Source: Halomonas sp. 328
GTDB lineage: Bacteria; Pseudomonadota; Gammaproteobacteria; Pseudomonadales; Halomonadaceae
Assembly (NCBI RefSeq): GCF_015645095.1
Contig: NZ_JADOTW010000036.1
Location: 1 to 33,131, forward strand
Length of the DNA stretch: 33,131 bases
Direction of reading: 5' to 3'
In this document: positions 7,835 to 14,995 of the stretch, piece after piece
Layout: each line of letters starts with the position of its first letter
How positions within the stretch are numbered: the stretch's first letter is position 1
Translations under genes and position numbers: made by a program
The notes under the pieces: generated by a model
Seen by the model: only the letters and a program-made list of their open reading frames with translations
The model's database searches: none
What the model was told of the DNA's origin: nothing

Positions 7835-9154
7835 TTAGCGGTTGGCGGCTTCGAAGTCGCGCAGCAGGGCGTTGCCGCGGCGCACCGCGTCGGCGCTGGC
7901 CTGCTCGCCGTTCTTGCGGCCGCTCATCACCGCTTCCATCTCCTCGGAGATGAGGTCGCGGATCTGCACGAAGTTACCGAAGCGCAGCCCCTTGGAGTGC
8001 TCGGTGGGCGGGTTGAGGGTCATCTGGCGGATGGAGATATCGGTACCCGGGTTCTCGGCGTAGAAGCCCTGGGCCTCGCTCAGCTCCCAGGCGGCCTGGG
8101 TGATCGGCAGGTAGCCGGTGCGCTGGTGCCACTCGGCCTGCACCTCGGGCCGGGAGAGGTAGTCGAAGAAGGCGGCCACCGCGGCGTACTCGTCGTCGCT
8201 ATGGCCCCGCATGGCCCAGAGGGTGGCGCCGCCGATGATGGAGTTCTGGGGCGCCCCCTCGGCCTCGGCGTAGTAGGGCAGCATGCCGTAGTCCACCGCG
8301 AAGTCGGCATTGGCCAGCACCCCGGCACGGGCCGCGGAGGAGCCGAAGAACATGGCACACTCGCCGGCATAGAACATCGGCGCGGCGTCATCTCCCGGCC
8401 CCGGGCCGCCCCAGCGGAAGACCCCCTCGTCCTGCCACGCCTTGAGGTTGTCCCAGTGGCGGGCGACCAGGTCGTTGTCGAAGACCAGCTCGGTCTCGAA
8501 ACCCGCGAAGCCGTTCTCCAGGGTGCCCAGGGGCGAATCGTGCATGGCGGAGAAGTTCTCCAGCATCACCCAGCTCGGCCAGGAGGTGGTGAAGCCGCAG
8601 TTGGCGGCGCCACTCTCGCGCAGCCGGCGGGAGTAGTCGGCCACCGCTTCCCAGGTCTCGGGGGCGCCGTCGAGGCCCGCCGCGGCGAAGGCGTCGCGGT
8701 TGATATAGAGGATCGGCGTGGAGGAGTTGAAGGGGAAGGAGAGCAGGTTGCCGTCGGTGTCGGTGTAGTAGCCCACCACCGCCGGCAGGAAGGCGTCCTG
8801 GTCGAGGGCACGGCCCTGCTCCGCCATCAGCTCATGGATGGGATAGATGGCCCCCTCGGCGGCCATCATGGTGCCGGTGCCCACCTCGAAGACCTGCAGG
8901 ATGTGTGGCTGCTGGCCGGCGCGGAAGGCGGCGATGGCGCCGGTCATGGTCTCGGTGTAGTTGCCCCGGTAGCTGGGACGCACCCGGTAATCGTCCTGGG
9001 CGGCGTTGAACTCCTCGGTGAGGTTCTCGAGGATCTCCCCGAGCTCGCCACCCATGGCGTGCCACCACTGCACCTCGACGGTGGCATGGGCGGATAGCGA
9101 CAGGCTGGCGGCGGCGATACCGGCGGCCAGGCCTTTCAATGAACGTACGGACAT
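7835..9154 (-). CDS. ugpB: UgpB-type periplasmic glycerol-3-phosphate-binding protein
   Basis: 439 residues (E. coli UgpB has 438). The signal peptide is clear: [19 protein letters not shown], then cleavage probably after SAHA at about residue 24. The mature protein starts [17 protein letters not shown], the UgpB hallmark, and continues with [19 protein letters not shown] and [16 protein letters not shown], matching ligand-contacting regions of that family. It captures sn-glycerol-3-phosphate or glycerophosphodiesters in the periplasm. It is the first gene of the operon; the upstream region carries a Pho-box-like repeat with a -10 element on this strand, consistent with phosphate-starvation control as in E. 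coli. Confidence 0.93.
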   Translation of the reverse strand: MSVRSLKGLAAGIAAASLSLSAHATVEVQWWHAMGGELGEILENLTEEFNAAQDDYRVRPSYRGNYTETMTGAIAAFRAGQQPHILQVFEVGTGTMMAAEGAIYPIHELMAEQGRALDQDAFLPAVVGYYTDTDGNLLSFPFNSSTPILYINRDAFAAAGLDGAPETWEAVADYSRRLRESGAANCGFTTSWPSWVMLENFSAMHDSPLGTLENGFAGFETELVFDNDLVARHWDNLKAWQDEGVFRWGGPGPGDDAAPMFYAGECAMFFGSSAARAGVLANADFAVDYGMLPYYAEAEGAPQNSIIGGATLWAMRGHSDDEYAAVAAFFDYLSRPEVQAEWHQRTGYLPITQAAWELSEAQGFYAENPGTDISIRQMTLNPPTEHSKGLRFGNFVQIRDLISEEMEAVMSGRKNGEQASADAVRRGNALLRDFEAANR

Positions 9155-9213
9155 GAAGCGCTCCTTGCGTCAGCGGCGACCCGGGGGTCGGTCATCGAGA
9201 TGAAACGTCGCCG

Positions 9214-9247
9214 ACACTAGCGGCCCAAGATGACGCTGGCGTGGCAA
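9214..9247 (-). promoter_or_regulatory. Candidate Pho box and -10 for ugpB
   Basis: Read on the minus strand, 9247-9230 is TTGCCAC-GCCA-GCGTCAT, the 7+4+7 layout of a PhoB box (family consensus CTGTCAC/T repeats). Each half matches five of seven bases. TAGTGT (9219-9214) follows exactly ten bases later, where the -10 of PhoB-dependent promoters lies, giving a start about 50 bases before the ugpB ATG. No good -35 is present, as expected for activator-dependent promoters. Confidence 0.5.
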
Positions 9248-9262
9248 GGCCGTGTCGCGGGG

Positions 9263-9280
9263 ATGACGGTGCCATGAACG
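9263..9280 (-). promoter_or_regulatory. Second Pho-box-like repeat, minus orientation
   Basis: On the minus strand this reads CGTTCAT-GGCA-CCGTCAT, again two TCAT-ending heptamers with 11-base periodicity. It lies upstream of the first candidate box and could extend PhoB binding toward ugpB. Confidence 0.4.
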
Positions 9281-9298
9281 CCGTCACGCCGCTGTCAT
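9281..9298 (+). promoter_or_regulatory. Candidate Pho box for the divergent HAD phosphatase
   Basis: CCGTCAC-GCCG-CTGTCAT on the plus strand: the second half is a perfect match to the common CTGTCAT repeat and the first differs by one base from CTGTCAC. AGGCTA (9310-9315), 11 bases downstream, is a possible though weak -10. The next gene starts at 9352. It adjoins the minus-facing repeat with no gap. Confidence 0.5.
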
Positions 9299-9351
9299 GG
9301 GAAGGGCGCAGGCTACGGCCCACCTTGAACCCTGGGCCACTGGAGGATGCC

Positions 9352-10029
9352 ATGCGCCTCGCCCTCTTCGACCTCGACGATACCCTGCTGGACGGCGACT
9401 GCAGCGAGCTGTGGAACGCCTGGATGATCGAGCGCGGCTGGATCGCCGCCCCCGGCGAGTTCCTGGCACGCACCCAGGCCATGCAGGCCGCTTACCATGC
9501 CGGCCGCCTCAAGCTGGAGGAGTACCTGGCCCTGACTCTGTCGCCCCTGGCCGGGCGTCATATGGAGGAAGTGAGCGCCGAGGTGGCGGCCTTCGTGGCG
9601 GCGCGTATCGAGTCCCGGCTCTTCGCCCAGGGGCGTGCGCGGGTCGCCGAGCATCGCGCCCGGGGCGACCGCCTGCTGGTGGTCTCCGCCTCGTCGCGGC
9701 ACCTGGTAGCGCCGGTGGCGGCGGCGCTGGGCATCGCGGAGGTGATCGCCGTGGAACCGGCCGTGGTGGACGGGCGCTATACCGGCGCCACCACCGGGGT
9801 GCTCTCCTATCGCGGCGGCAAGGTGACCCGGCTGGAGGCCTGGCTGGCGGAGCAGGGGGGCGTCGCCAGCCACCTCAGCTTCTACTCCGACTCCCATAAC
9901 GACCTGCCGCTGCTCAGCCGGGTGGATCGCCCGGTGGCGGTCAATCCCGACCCGGTACTGGCCGAGGTGGCCCGCGCCGAGGGCTGGCCGCGGCTCGACT
10001 GGCGCGGTTCCATGGCGCTGACCGGTTAG
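9352..10029 (+). CDS. HAD-IB family phosphatase (SerB-like)
   Basis: 225 residues. The ATG at 9352 follows TGGAGG at proper spacing; upstream in-frame starts precede or overlap the Pho-like repeats and are less likely. All four HAD motifs are visible: DLDDTLLDGD (residues 6-15) with both catalytic aspartates, VVSASS near 110, the lysine in GGKVTRLEAW near 153, and YSDSHNDLPLL near 175. Subfamily IB enzymes include phosphoserine phosphatase and several phosphomonoesterases of unknown substrate; no membrane part is present, so it is cytoplasmic. The divergent placement from ugpB and a plus-facing Pho-box-like repeat suggest a role in phosphate release under starvation, which is inference. Confidence 0.88.
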   Translation: MRLALFDLDDTLLDGDCSELWNAWMIERGWIAAPGEFLARTQAMQAAYHAGRLKLEEYLALTLSPLAGRHMEEVSAEVAAFVAARIESRLFAQGRARVAEHRARGDRLLVVSASSRHLVAPVAAALGIAEVIAVEPAVVDGRYTGATTGVLSYRGGKVTRLEAWLAEQGGVASHLSFYSDSHNDLPLLSRVDRPVAVNPDPVLAEVARAEGWPRLDWRGSMALTG

Positions 10030-10128
10030 CCGGATGAGAGGGTGGGGGCGTGGCAGGGTGGTGGCTACACTGTCTGCAAGGCGTCGCGCCAGGCGGTGCG
10101 ACCGGACTCCCACCGAGGAGGCGTAGCC

Positions 10129-11427
10129 ATGGCGTCGTCCGACCTCCTGAACGAACTGTTCCACTACCCCCTCCTCGAGGCCATGCTGGGGCGTCGCGCG
10201 CGGCGCTTCGGCCTGGGCATGGAGCTGCCCTCGGGGCCGCTGGCCTACCGCTCCCGCCAGGCGCCACTGCCGCTCTCGGAACTGGAGCGCGACCTGCTGC
10301 TGCTCGCCGGCACCGGGGTCAGCGGCTGGAGCTTCGGGGTGCCCCACGGCCCCGACCGGCCCGACGAGCATGCCCACTACACCCTGCGCTATGGCGGGCG
10401 CACCGCGCCCACCGCCGGGGGCTTCGGCACCCCGGCGCTGCTGTTCACCGATGACGACGGCATCCATTTCCTCAATACCCGGGACCTTCCTCCCGAGGGG
10501 ATGCGCGAGTACCGGGGCGAGGACGATGTGGCGCGACTGCTGGCGCTGATGCGCGACCGGATCGAGACCCTCTCGCCCCAGCGCCTCGATCTGCCGGCGG
10601 CGCCACCGCATATGCTCGAGCCCAACCTGTGGATGGCCAATGCGCCGGGCTCGACCCTGTTCATGCCCATCGGTGACGCCAGCGAACAGGTGCTGGCGCT
10701 GCTGGCCATGGCCATCGGCAACGGCAACACCCCCATGGATGACGAGCTCGGCCGTCCCGCCGGCGACCTGGCGCCCTTCCAGCGCAGCGGCCTGCTCCAG
10801 GAGGAGAAGCGCGTGCCCCTCTCGGTGCTGCAGCAGATGGCCTATGAGGGGAACTGCGCCGAACTGGCGATGATGGGCCATAACATGGTGCTGATGATGC
10901 AGGCCATGGGCCTCGGCGGCCTCTACTTCAATGGCCTCAATCGCTGGAGCCTCCTGGGCGCCTTCGCCGACCAGGGCATCGTCGGCGCCGGCTTTCGCTT
11001 CGTGCGCGACGCCCGCTGGACCCTGCCCAACCCGGTGGGGCTCGATGGCCGCTACGAGGCGCTCTGCCCGCCTTATTACCCGGACATGCGGGCGGCGGTG
11101 GCGGCCTTCGTGGACCGCAAGTTCGGCCCGGGCGGGGCCTATGACGCCACCACCCCGGGGCCCTGGCGGCGCAGCCGCGAGGTGAAGGGCGGGGTCACCC
11201 CCTATTCGGAGGAGTTCCAGGCCTGCCTGGGGGAAGTGGCCCAGTACATTCACGACAAGCACGGCAAGTTCCCCGGCGCCTTCACCACCATCGTGCTACC
11301 GGGCTTCGTCCAGGCGGTGCACCTGGATACCGACTTCTACGATCGCCACTACCAACCCGGGGCCTACCTGGCGACCCATGCCGAGCACCTGAAGCGCTGG
11401 CATCCCGGCGAGCCGGGCAGCGCTTGA
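10129..11427 (+). CDS. Conserved protein of unknown function, 432 aa
   Basis: The ATG at 10129 has GAGGAGG upstream; a longer frame from 10042 lacks support. The protein is soluble and rich in Met, Pro and aromatic residues. Notable stretches are LSELERDLLLLAGTGVSGW (about 48-66), GVPHGPDRPDEHAHYTLR, a methionine-rich MMGHNMVLMMQAMGLGG near 246-262, and GAFTTIVLPGFVQAVHLDTDFYD near 383. The LLLLAGTGVSGW part and the AMGLGG part faintly resemble flavin-binding regions of nitroreductase-like folds, but I would not assign that. It stands alone between a phosphatase and a short-chain dehydrogenase; gaps of 99 and 60 bases leave an operon with the next gene possible. Confidence 0.8.
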   Translation: MASSDLLNELFHYPLLEAMLGRRARRFGLGMELPSGPLAYRSRQAPLPLSELERDLLLLAGTGVSGWSFGVPHGPDRPDEHAHYTLRYGGRTAPTAGGFGTPALLFTDDDGIHFLNTRDLPPEGMREYRGEDDVARLLALMRDRIETLSPQRLDLPAAPPHMLEPNLWMANAPGSTLFMPIGDASEQVLALLAMAIGNGNTPMDDELGRPAGDLAPFQRSGLLQEEKRVPLSVLQQMAYEGNCAELAMMGHNMVLMMQAMGLGGLYFNGLNRWSLLGAFADQGIVGAGFRFVRDARWTLPNPVGLDGRYEALCPPYYPDMRAAVAAFVDRKFGPGGAYDATTPGPWRRSREVKGGVTPYSEEFQACLGEVAQYIHDKHGKFPGAFTTIVLPGFVQAVHLDTDFYDRHYQPGAYLATHAEHLKRWHPGEPGSA

Positions 11428-11487
11428 AGTCGGTGGCCCGGCCCCCCACCTTTAGGGTATCGCCCACTTTCCCACCCCGGAGTTGAG

Positions 11488-12162
11488 ATGACTTCCACCG
11501 TACTGATCACCGGCGCCAATCGCGGCGTCGGCCTGGCCCTGGCCCGCCACTACCACGCTGCCGGCTGGGCGGTGATCGGCGTCTGCCGCAGCGGCGGCGA
11601 GGCGGCCGCCGAACTCGCCGAGATCGCCGAGACGCTGATCGAGGGCATCGACGTGACCCGCCCCGAGGACGTGACCCGGTTGCAGCGGGAGCTGGTGGGG
11701 CGCCGCCTGGACCTGCTGATCAACAACGCCGGCCTGCTCAAGGACGAGGCGCTCGGGGAGATCGACTTCGAATCGATCCGCGAACAGATGGAGATCAATG
11801 CCTATGCGCCACTGCGAGTCAGCGAGGCGCTGCTGGGCAACCTGGGCGAGGGCGCCAAGATCGCCAATATCACCAGCCGCATGGGCTCCATCGCCGACAA
11901 CGACTCCGGCGGCCGCTACGGCTATCGCGCCTCCAAGGCGGCCCTCAACGCCTTCGGCAAGTCCCTGGCGGTGGACCTCAAGCCCCGCGGCATCGCCGTG
12001 GCCCAGATCCACCCGGGCTACGTGAAGACCCGCATGGTCAACTTCGGTGGCCTGATCGATGCCGAGGAGGCCGCCGCCGGTATCGCCCAACGCATCGAGG
12101 AGCTGACCCTGCGTACCAGCGGCGGCTTCTGGCATAGCAGCGGCGAGGCGCTGCCCTGGTAG
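11488..12162 (+). CDS. Short-chain dehydrogenase/reductase
   Basis: 224 residues, a classical SDR of the short CsgA/C-factor-like type. The cofactor loop TGANRGVG is at residues 8-15, NNAG near 76, a serine in ITSRMGS near 131, and the catalytic YRASK near 152; the active-site set is complete. The fold is a single Rossmann domain using NAD(P)H, acting in the cytoplasm; the substrate is unknown. The ATG is preceded by CCCCGGAGTTGAG, with GGAG about 6 bases upstream. Confidence 0.9.
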   Translation: MTSTVLITGANRGVGLALARHYHAAGWAVIGVCRSGGEAAAELAEIAETLIEGIDVTRPEDVTRLQRELVGRRLDLLINNAGLLKDEALGEIDFESIREQMEINAYAPLRVSEALLGNLGEGAKIANITSRMGSIADNDSGGRYGYRASKAALNAFGKSLAVDLKPRGIAVAQIHPGYVKTRMVNFGGLIDAEEAAAGIAQRIEELTLRTSGGFWHSSGEALPW

Positions 12163-12253
12163 AGGCACTGGCTCGGGGTGGCCCGCCCAAGGTCGCCTGG
12201 GCCGCTACCGTCATCCGCGCTAGGCTCTCCCTGGACTCGATAAGGAGACAGGG

Positions 12254-13297
12254 ATGAACGACTTCTGCAAGCGACTCGGTATCGACGTGCCGATCCTCCA
12301 GGCGCCCATGGCGGGCTCCCAGGGCATCGAGCTGGCCCTGGCGGTGGGCGAGGGGGGCGGCCTGGGGGCGCTGCCGGCCGCCATGCTCGATAGCCAGGGC
12401 CTGGATACGGCCCTGGCGCGTCACGGCCGGGAAGGGGACGGGCCCCTCAACGTCAACTTCTTCTGCCATGTCCCACCCGTCCCGGACCCGGCCGCCGAGG
12501 CACGCTGGCGCCGGGCCCTGGCGCCCTACTATCGGGAGCTGGGGCTCGATGGCGAGGCGGTGCCGGCGGGCCCGGGGCGGCGTCCCTTCGATGCGGCGGC
12601 CTGCGAGGTGCTGGAGGCCCATCGCCCGGCGGTGGTGAGCTTCCACTTCGGCCTGCCGGAGGCGGCGTTGCTGGCGCGGGTCAAGGCCTGGGGCGCGCGG
12701 GTCTTCTCCACCGCCACCACTCTGGAGGAGGCGCTCTGGCTGCAGGCCCGGGGTGTCGATGCGGTGATCGCCCAGGGGCTGGAGGCCGGCGGCCATCGCG
12801 GCCACTTCCTCGATCACGACCTCACCAGACAGCTGGGCACCTTCGCCCTGCTGCCCCAGTTAGTGGCGGCCCTGGATATCCCGGTGATCGCCGCCGGTGG
12901 CATCGGCGATGCCCGGGGCGTGCGGGCGGCCCTGGCGCTGGGCGCCAGCGCCGCCCAGGTGGGCACCGCCTACCTGCTCTGCCCCGAGGCCACTACGAGT
13001 GCCGTGCATCGTGCCGCCCTGGCCAGCGAGGCGGCCCGGCATACTGCCCTGACCACCCTCTTCTCCGGGCGTCCGGCCCGGGGCATCGTCAATCGCCTGA
13101 TGCGCGAGCTGGGCCCCTTGAGTGACGCTCCGCCATCCTTCCCCCTGGCCACCGCCGCCATCGCGCCCCTGCGCGCTACCGCCGAGGCTCGGGGCAGCGG
13201 CGATTTCAGCCCGCTCTGGGCCGGCCAGAACGTGACCGGCTGCCGGGCTATTCCCGTCGCCGAGCTGACCCGGCAACTGGCACAAGGCAGCCGATAG
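12254..13297 (+). CDS. Nitronate monooxygenase (2-nitropropane dioxygenase family)
   Basis: 347 residues, FMN-dependent TIM-barrel family that oxidises toxic alkyl nitronates such as propionate-3-nitronate. The N-terminal QAPMAGSQGIELALAV binds FMN. SFHFGLPE is near residue 131, the conserved-histidine motif QGLEAGGHRGHF near 175, and the phosphate-binding VIAAGGIGDARGVRAALALGA near 213, ending GTAYLLCPE. The ATG follows ATAAGGAGACAGGG, a strong ribosome site. The gap to the next gene is 33 bases, so co-transcription with the repair genes is possible. Confidence 0.9.
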   Translation: MNDFCKRLGIDVPILQAPMAGSQGIELALAVGEGGGLGALPAAMLDSQGLDTALARHGREGDGPLNVNFFCHVPPVPDPAAEARWRRALAPYYRELGLDGEAVPAGPGRRPFDAAACEVLEAHRPAVVSFHFGLPEAALLARVKAWGARVFSTATTLEEALWLQARGVDAVIAQGLEAGGHRGHFLDHDLTRQLGTFALLPQLVAALDIPVIAAGGIGDARGVRAALALGASAAQVGTAYLLCPEATTSAVHRAALASEAARHTALTTLFSGRPARGIVNRLMRELGPLSDAPPSFPLATAAIAPLRATAEARGSGDFSPLWAGQNVTGCRAIPVAELTRQLAQGSR

Positions 13298-13330
13298 CCG
13301 AGATTCCCGGGGGGCTGCTACCATGGATGG

Positions 13331-14995
13331 ATGAACAGTCTTCCCATCGCCCCCCTGAGCGATCCCCGCTACTACCTGGCCAATTTCCGCGCCGCCCTGG
13401 ACTGGGTGGCGGCGCGCTACGATGACCTGCTGGGGGACGAGGAGCGTCACTTCCTGACGCGCTTCACCGCCCTGCCCGAGGCCGCCCAGGCGCTACTGGT
13501 GCGCCTGGTGATGCGCCGCGGCGAGCACTTTCGCACCTCGCGGCTGGCTTACCCCGAGATCGGCGATACCGAGGCCGCCCTGGCGCCCTTGATCGCCTCG
13601 GGCCTGGTGGAGGCGGATCCGGTGCTCGACGTCGAGGAGCTGTGCCGGCAACTGCGCCTGGCGGAGCTGCGCCAGGCCTTCGCGACGCCCCTCGCCGAGG
13701 CGGGACTGGGCCGTGCCACCAAGGGGGAGCTGAGCGACCGGCTCCCGGAACTGGTGCCGGCGCCGCGACGCTACGCCGCCTGGTGGCCCGAGGCCCCGGA
13801 TCGGCTGGTACGCCTCACGGCGATGGCGACCTGCGAGCGGCTGCGGCTGATGTTCTTCGGTAACCTGCGCCAGGACTGGTCGGAGTTCGTGCTGACGGAG
13901 CTGGGCCACCAGCGCTTCGAGACGGTGCCCTTCGGTCCCGAGTCCCGGGCCTTCCGGCATCCCGAGGAGCTGGACGCTTACCTGGCCCTGCATCGGCTGG
14001 GGGAACGTCTGGACGCGGGGGAGGCGGTGAGTGACCTGGCCGAGGCGCTGTCCGAGAGCCTGCCGCCGACCGCGGCCAACCCCTGGCTGGCGGCGCGACG
14101 CTGCCGCCTGGCCCTGCGCCTGGGGCGGGAGGCCGAGCGGCAGGGCGAGACCGAGCTGGCCCTCGGTCTCTATGCCCAGGGCGGCGAGGACGAGGCCCTG
14201 GTGCGTCGGCTGCGCCTGCTGGAGCGCCTCGGCGAGCATCGGCGCGCCCTGGATCTGGCCCGGCCCGCCCTGGCGGCACCGGCCAGCGAGGCCCAGCGCC
14301 AGGCCCTGGCACGGCTAGTGCCGCGCCTCGAGAAGCGCCTGGGGCTGGCGGTCACGCCGGCGCCGCCGGAACCCGCCCCCGAGCGGCTGACCCTGACCCT
14401 GCCCCAGGCGGTCAGCGGCGGCGTGGAGCGGGCGGTGGCCGAGCACCTCGCCACGCCCGAGGCGCCGGTGCGCTACGTGGAGAACGGCCTGCTCACCAGC
14501 CTCTTCGGCCTGCTCTGCTGGGAGGCGATCTTCGCGCCCCTGCCCGGGGCCTTCTTCCACCCCTTCCAGAGCGGCCCCGCCGACCTCTACCGCCCCGACT
14601 TCGTGACCCGTCGCCGGGCGCTGTTCGACGCCTGCCTGGCGCGCCTGGACAAGGGTGATTACCGGGAGGCGATCCGCGCCACCTGGGCGGCCAAGCGGGG
14701 CCTGGCCTCGCCCTTCGTGGCCTGGGAACTGCTCGATGAGGCACTCCTCGAGCTGTCCCTGGCGAGCCTGCCGCCGGCCCATCTGCGCGCCTGCTTCGAG
14801 CGGCTGCTGGCGGATCTCAAGGCCAATCGGGCCGGCCTGCCGGACCTGATCCAGTGCTTCCCCGAGCGGGGTGGCTACCGGCTGATCGAGGTCAAGGGGC
14901 CCGGGGACCGCCTCCAGGACAACCAGCGCCGCTGGCTCGCCTTCTTCCACCGGGAGGGTATCCCCGCGGCGGTCTGCCAGGTGCGCTGGGCATGA
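13331..14995 (+). CDS. FAN1-like VRR-NUC structure-specific nuclease
   Basis: 554 residues. The N-terminal part is helical and has FLTRFTALPEAAQALLVRL and RLVMRRGEHFRTSRL (about 40-80), matching the DNA-binding region of bacterial FAN1. A long middle part resembles TPR-like helices (ALDLARPALAAPASEA). The C-terminal VRR-NUC nuclease has GLPDLIQCF (catalytic Asp), IEVKGPGDRLQDNQRRWL (E-x-K) and ends AAVCQVRW. Bacterial FAN1 cleaves flaps and cross-linked DNA, allowing interstrand cross-link repair. The gene overlaps the helicase start by four bases (ATGA), so the two products are coupled. The start at 13331 has only a G-rich weak ribosome site. Confidence 0.9.
   Translation: MNSLPIAPLSDPRYYLANFRAALDWVAARYDDLLGDEERHFLTRFTALPEAAQALLVRLVMRRGEHFRTSRLAYPEIGDTEAALAPLIASGLVEADPVLDVEELCRQLRLAELRQAFATPLAEAGLGRATKGELSDRLPELVPAPRRYAAWWPEAPDRLVRLTAMATCERLRLMFFGNLRQDWSEFVLTELGHQRFETVPFGPESRAFRHPEELDAYLALHRLGERLDAGEAVSDLAEALSESLPPTAANPWLAARRCRLALRLGREAERQGETELALGLYAQGGEDEALVRRLRLLERLGEHRRALDLARPALAAPASEAQRQALARLVPRLEKRLGLAVTPAPPEPAPERLTLTLPQAVSGGVERAVAEHLATPEAPVRYVENGLLTSLFGLLCWEAIFAPLPGAFFHPFQSGPADLYRPDFVTRRRALFDACLARLDKGDYREAIRATWAAKRGLASPFVAWELLDEALLELSLASLPPAHLRACFERLLADLKANRAGLPDLIQCFPERGGYRLIEVKGPGDRLQDNQRRWLAFFHREGIPAAVCQVRWA

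Noticed and set aside
7757-9097. 446-codon plus-strand frame opposite ugpB
   Set aside because: Composition is that of an antisense shadow (Gly, His, Val, Glu), without a ribosome site, while the minus frame is a full UgpB with signal peptide.
9313-11262. 649-codon minus-strand frame opposite the HAD and unknown genes
   Set aside because: Spans two well-supported plus-strand genes and has shadow-type composition.
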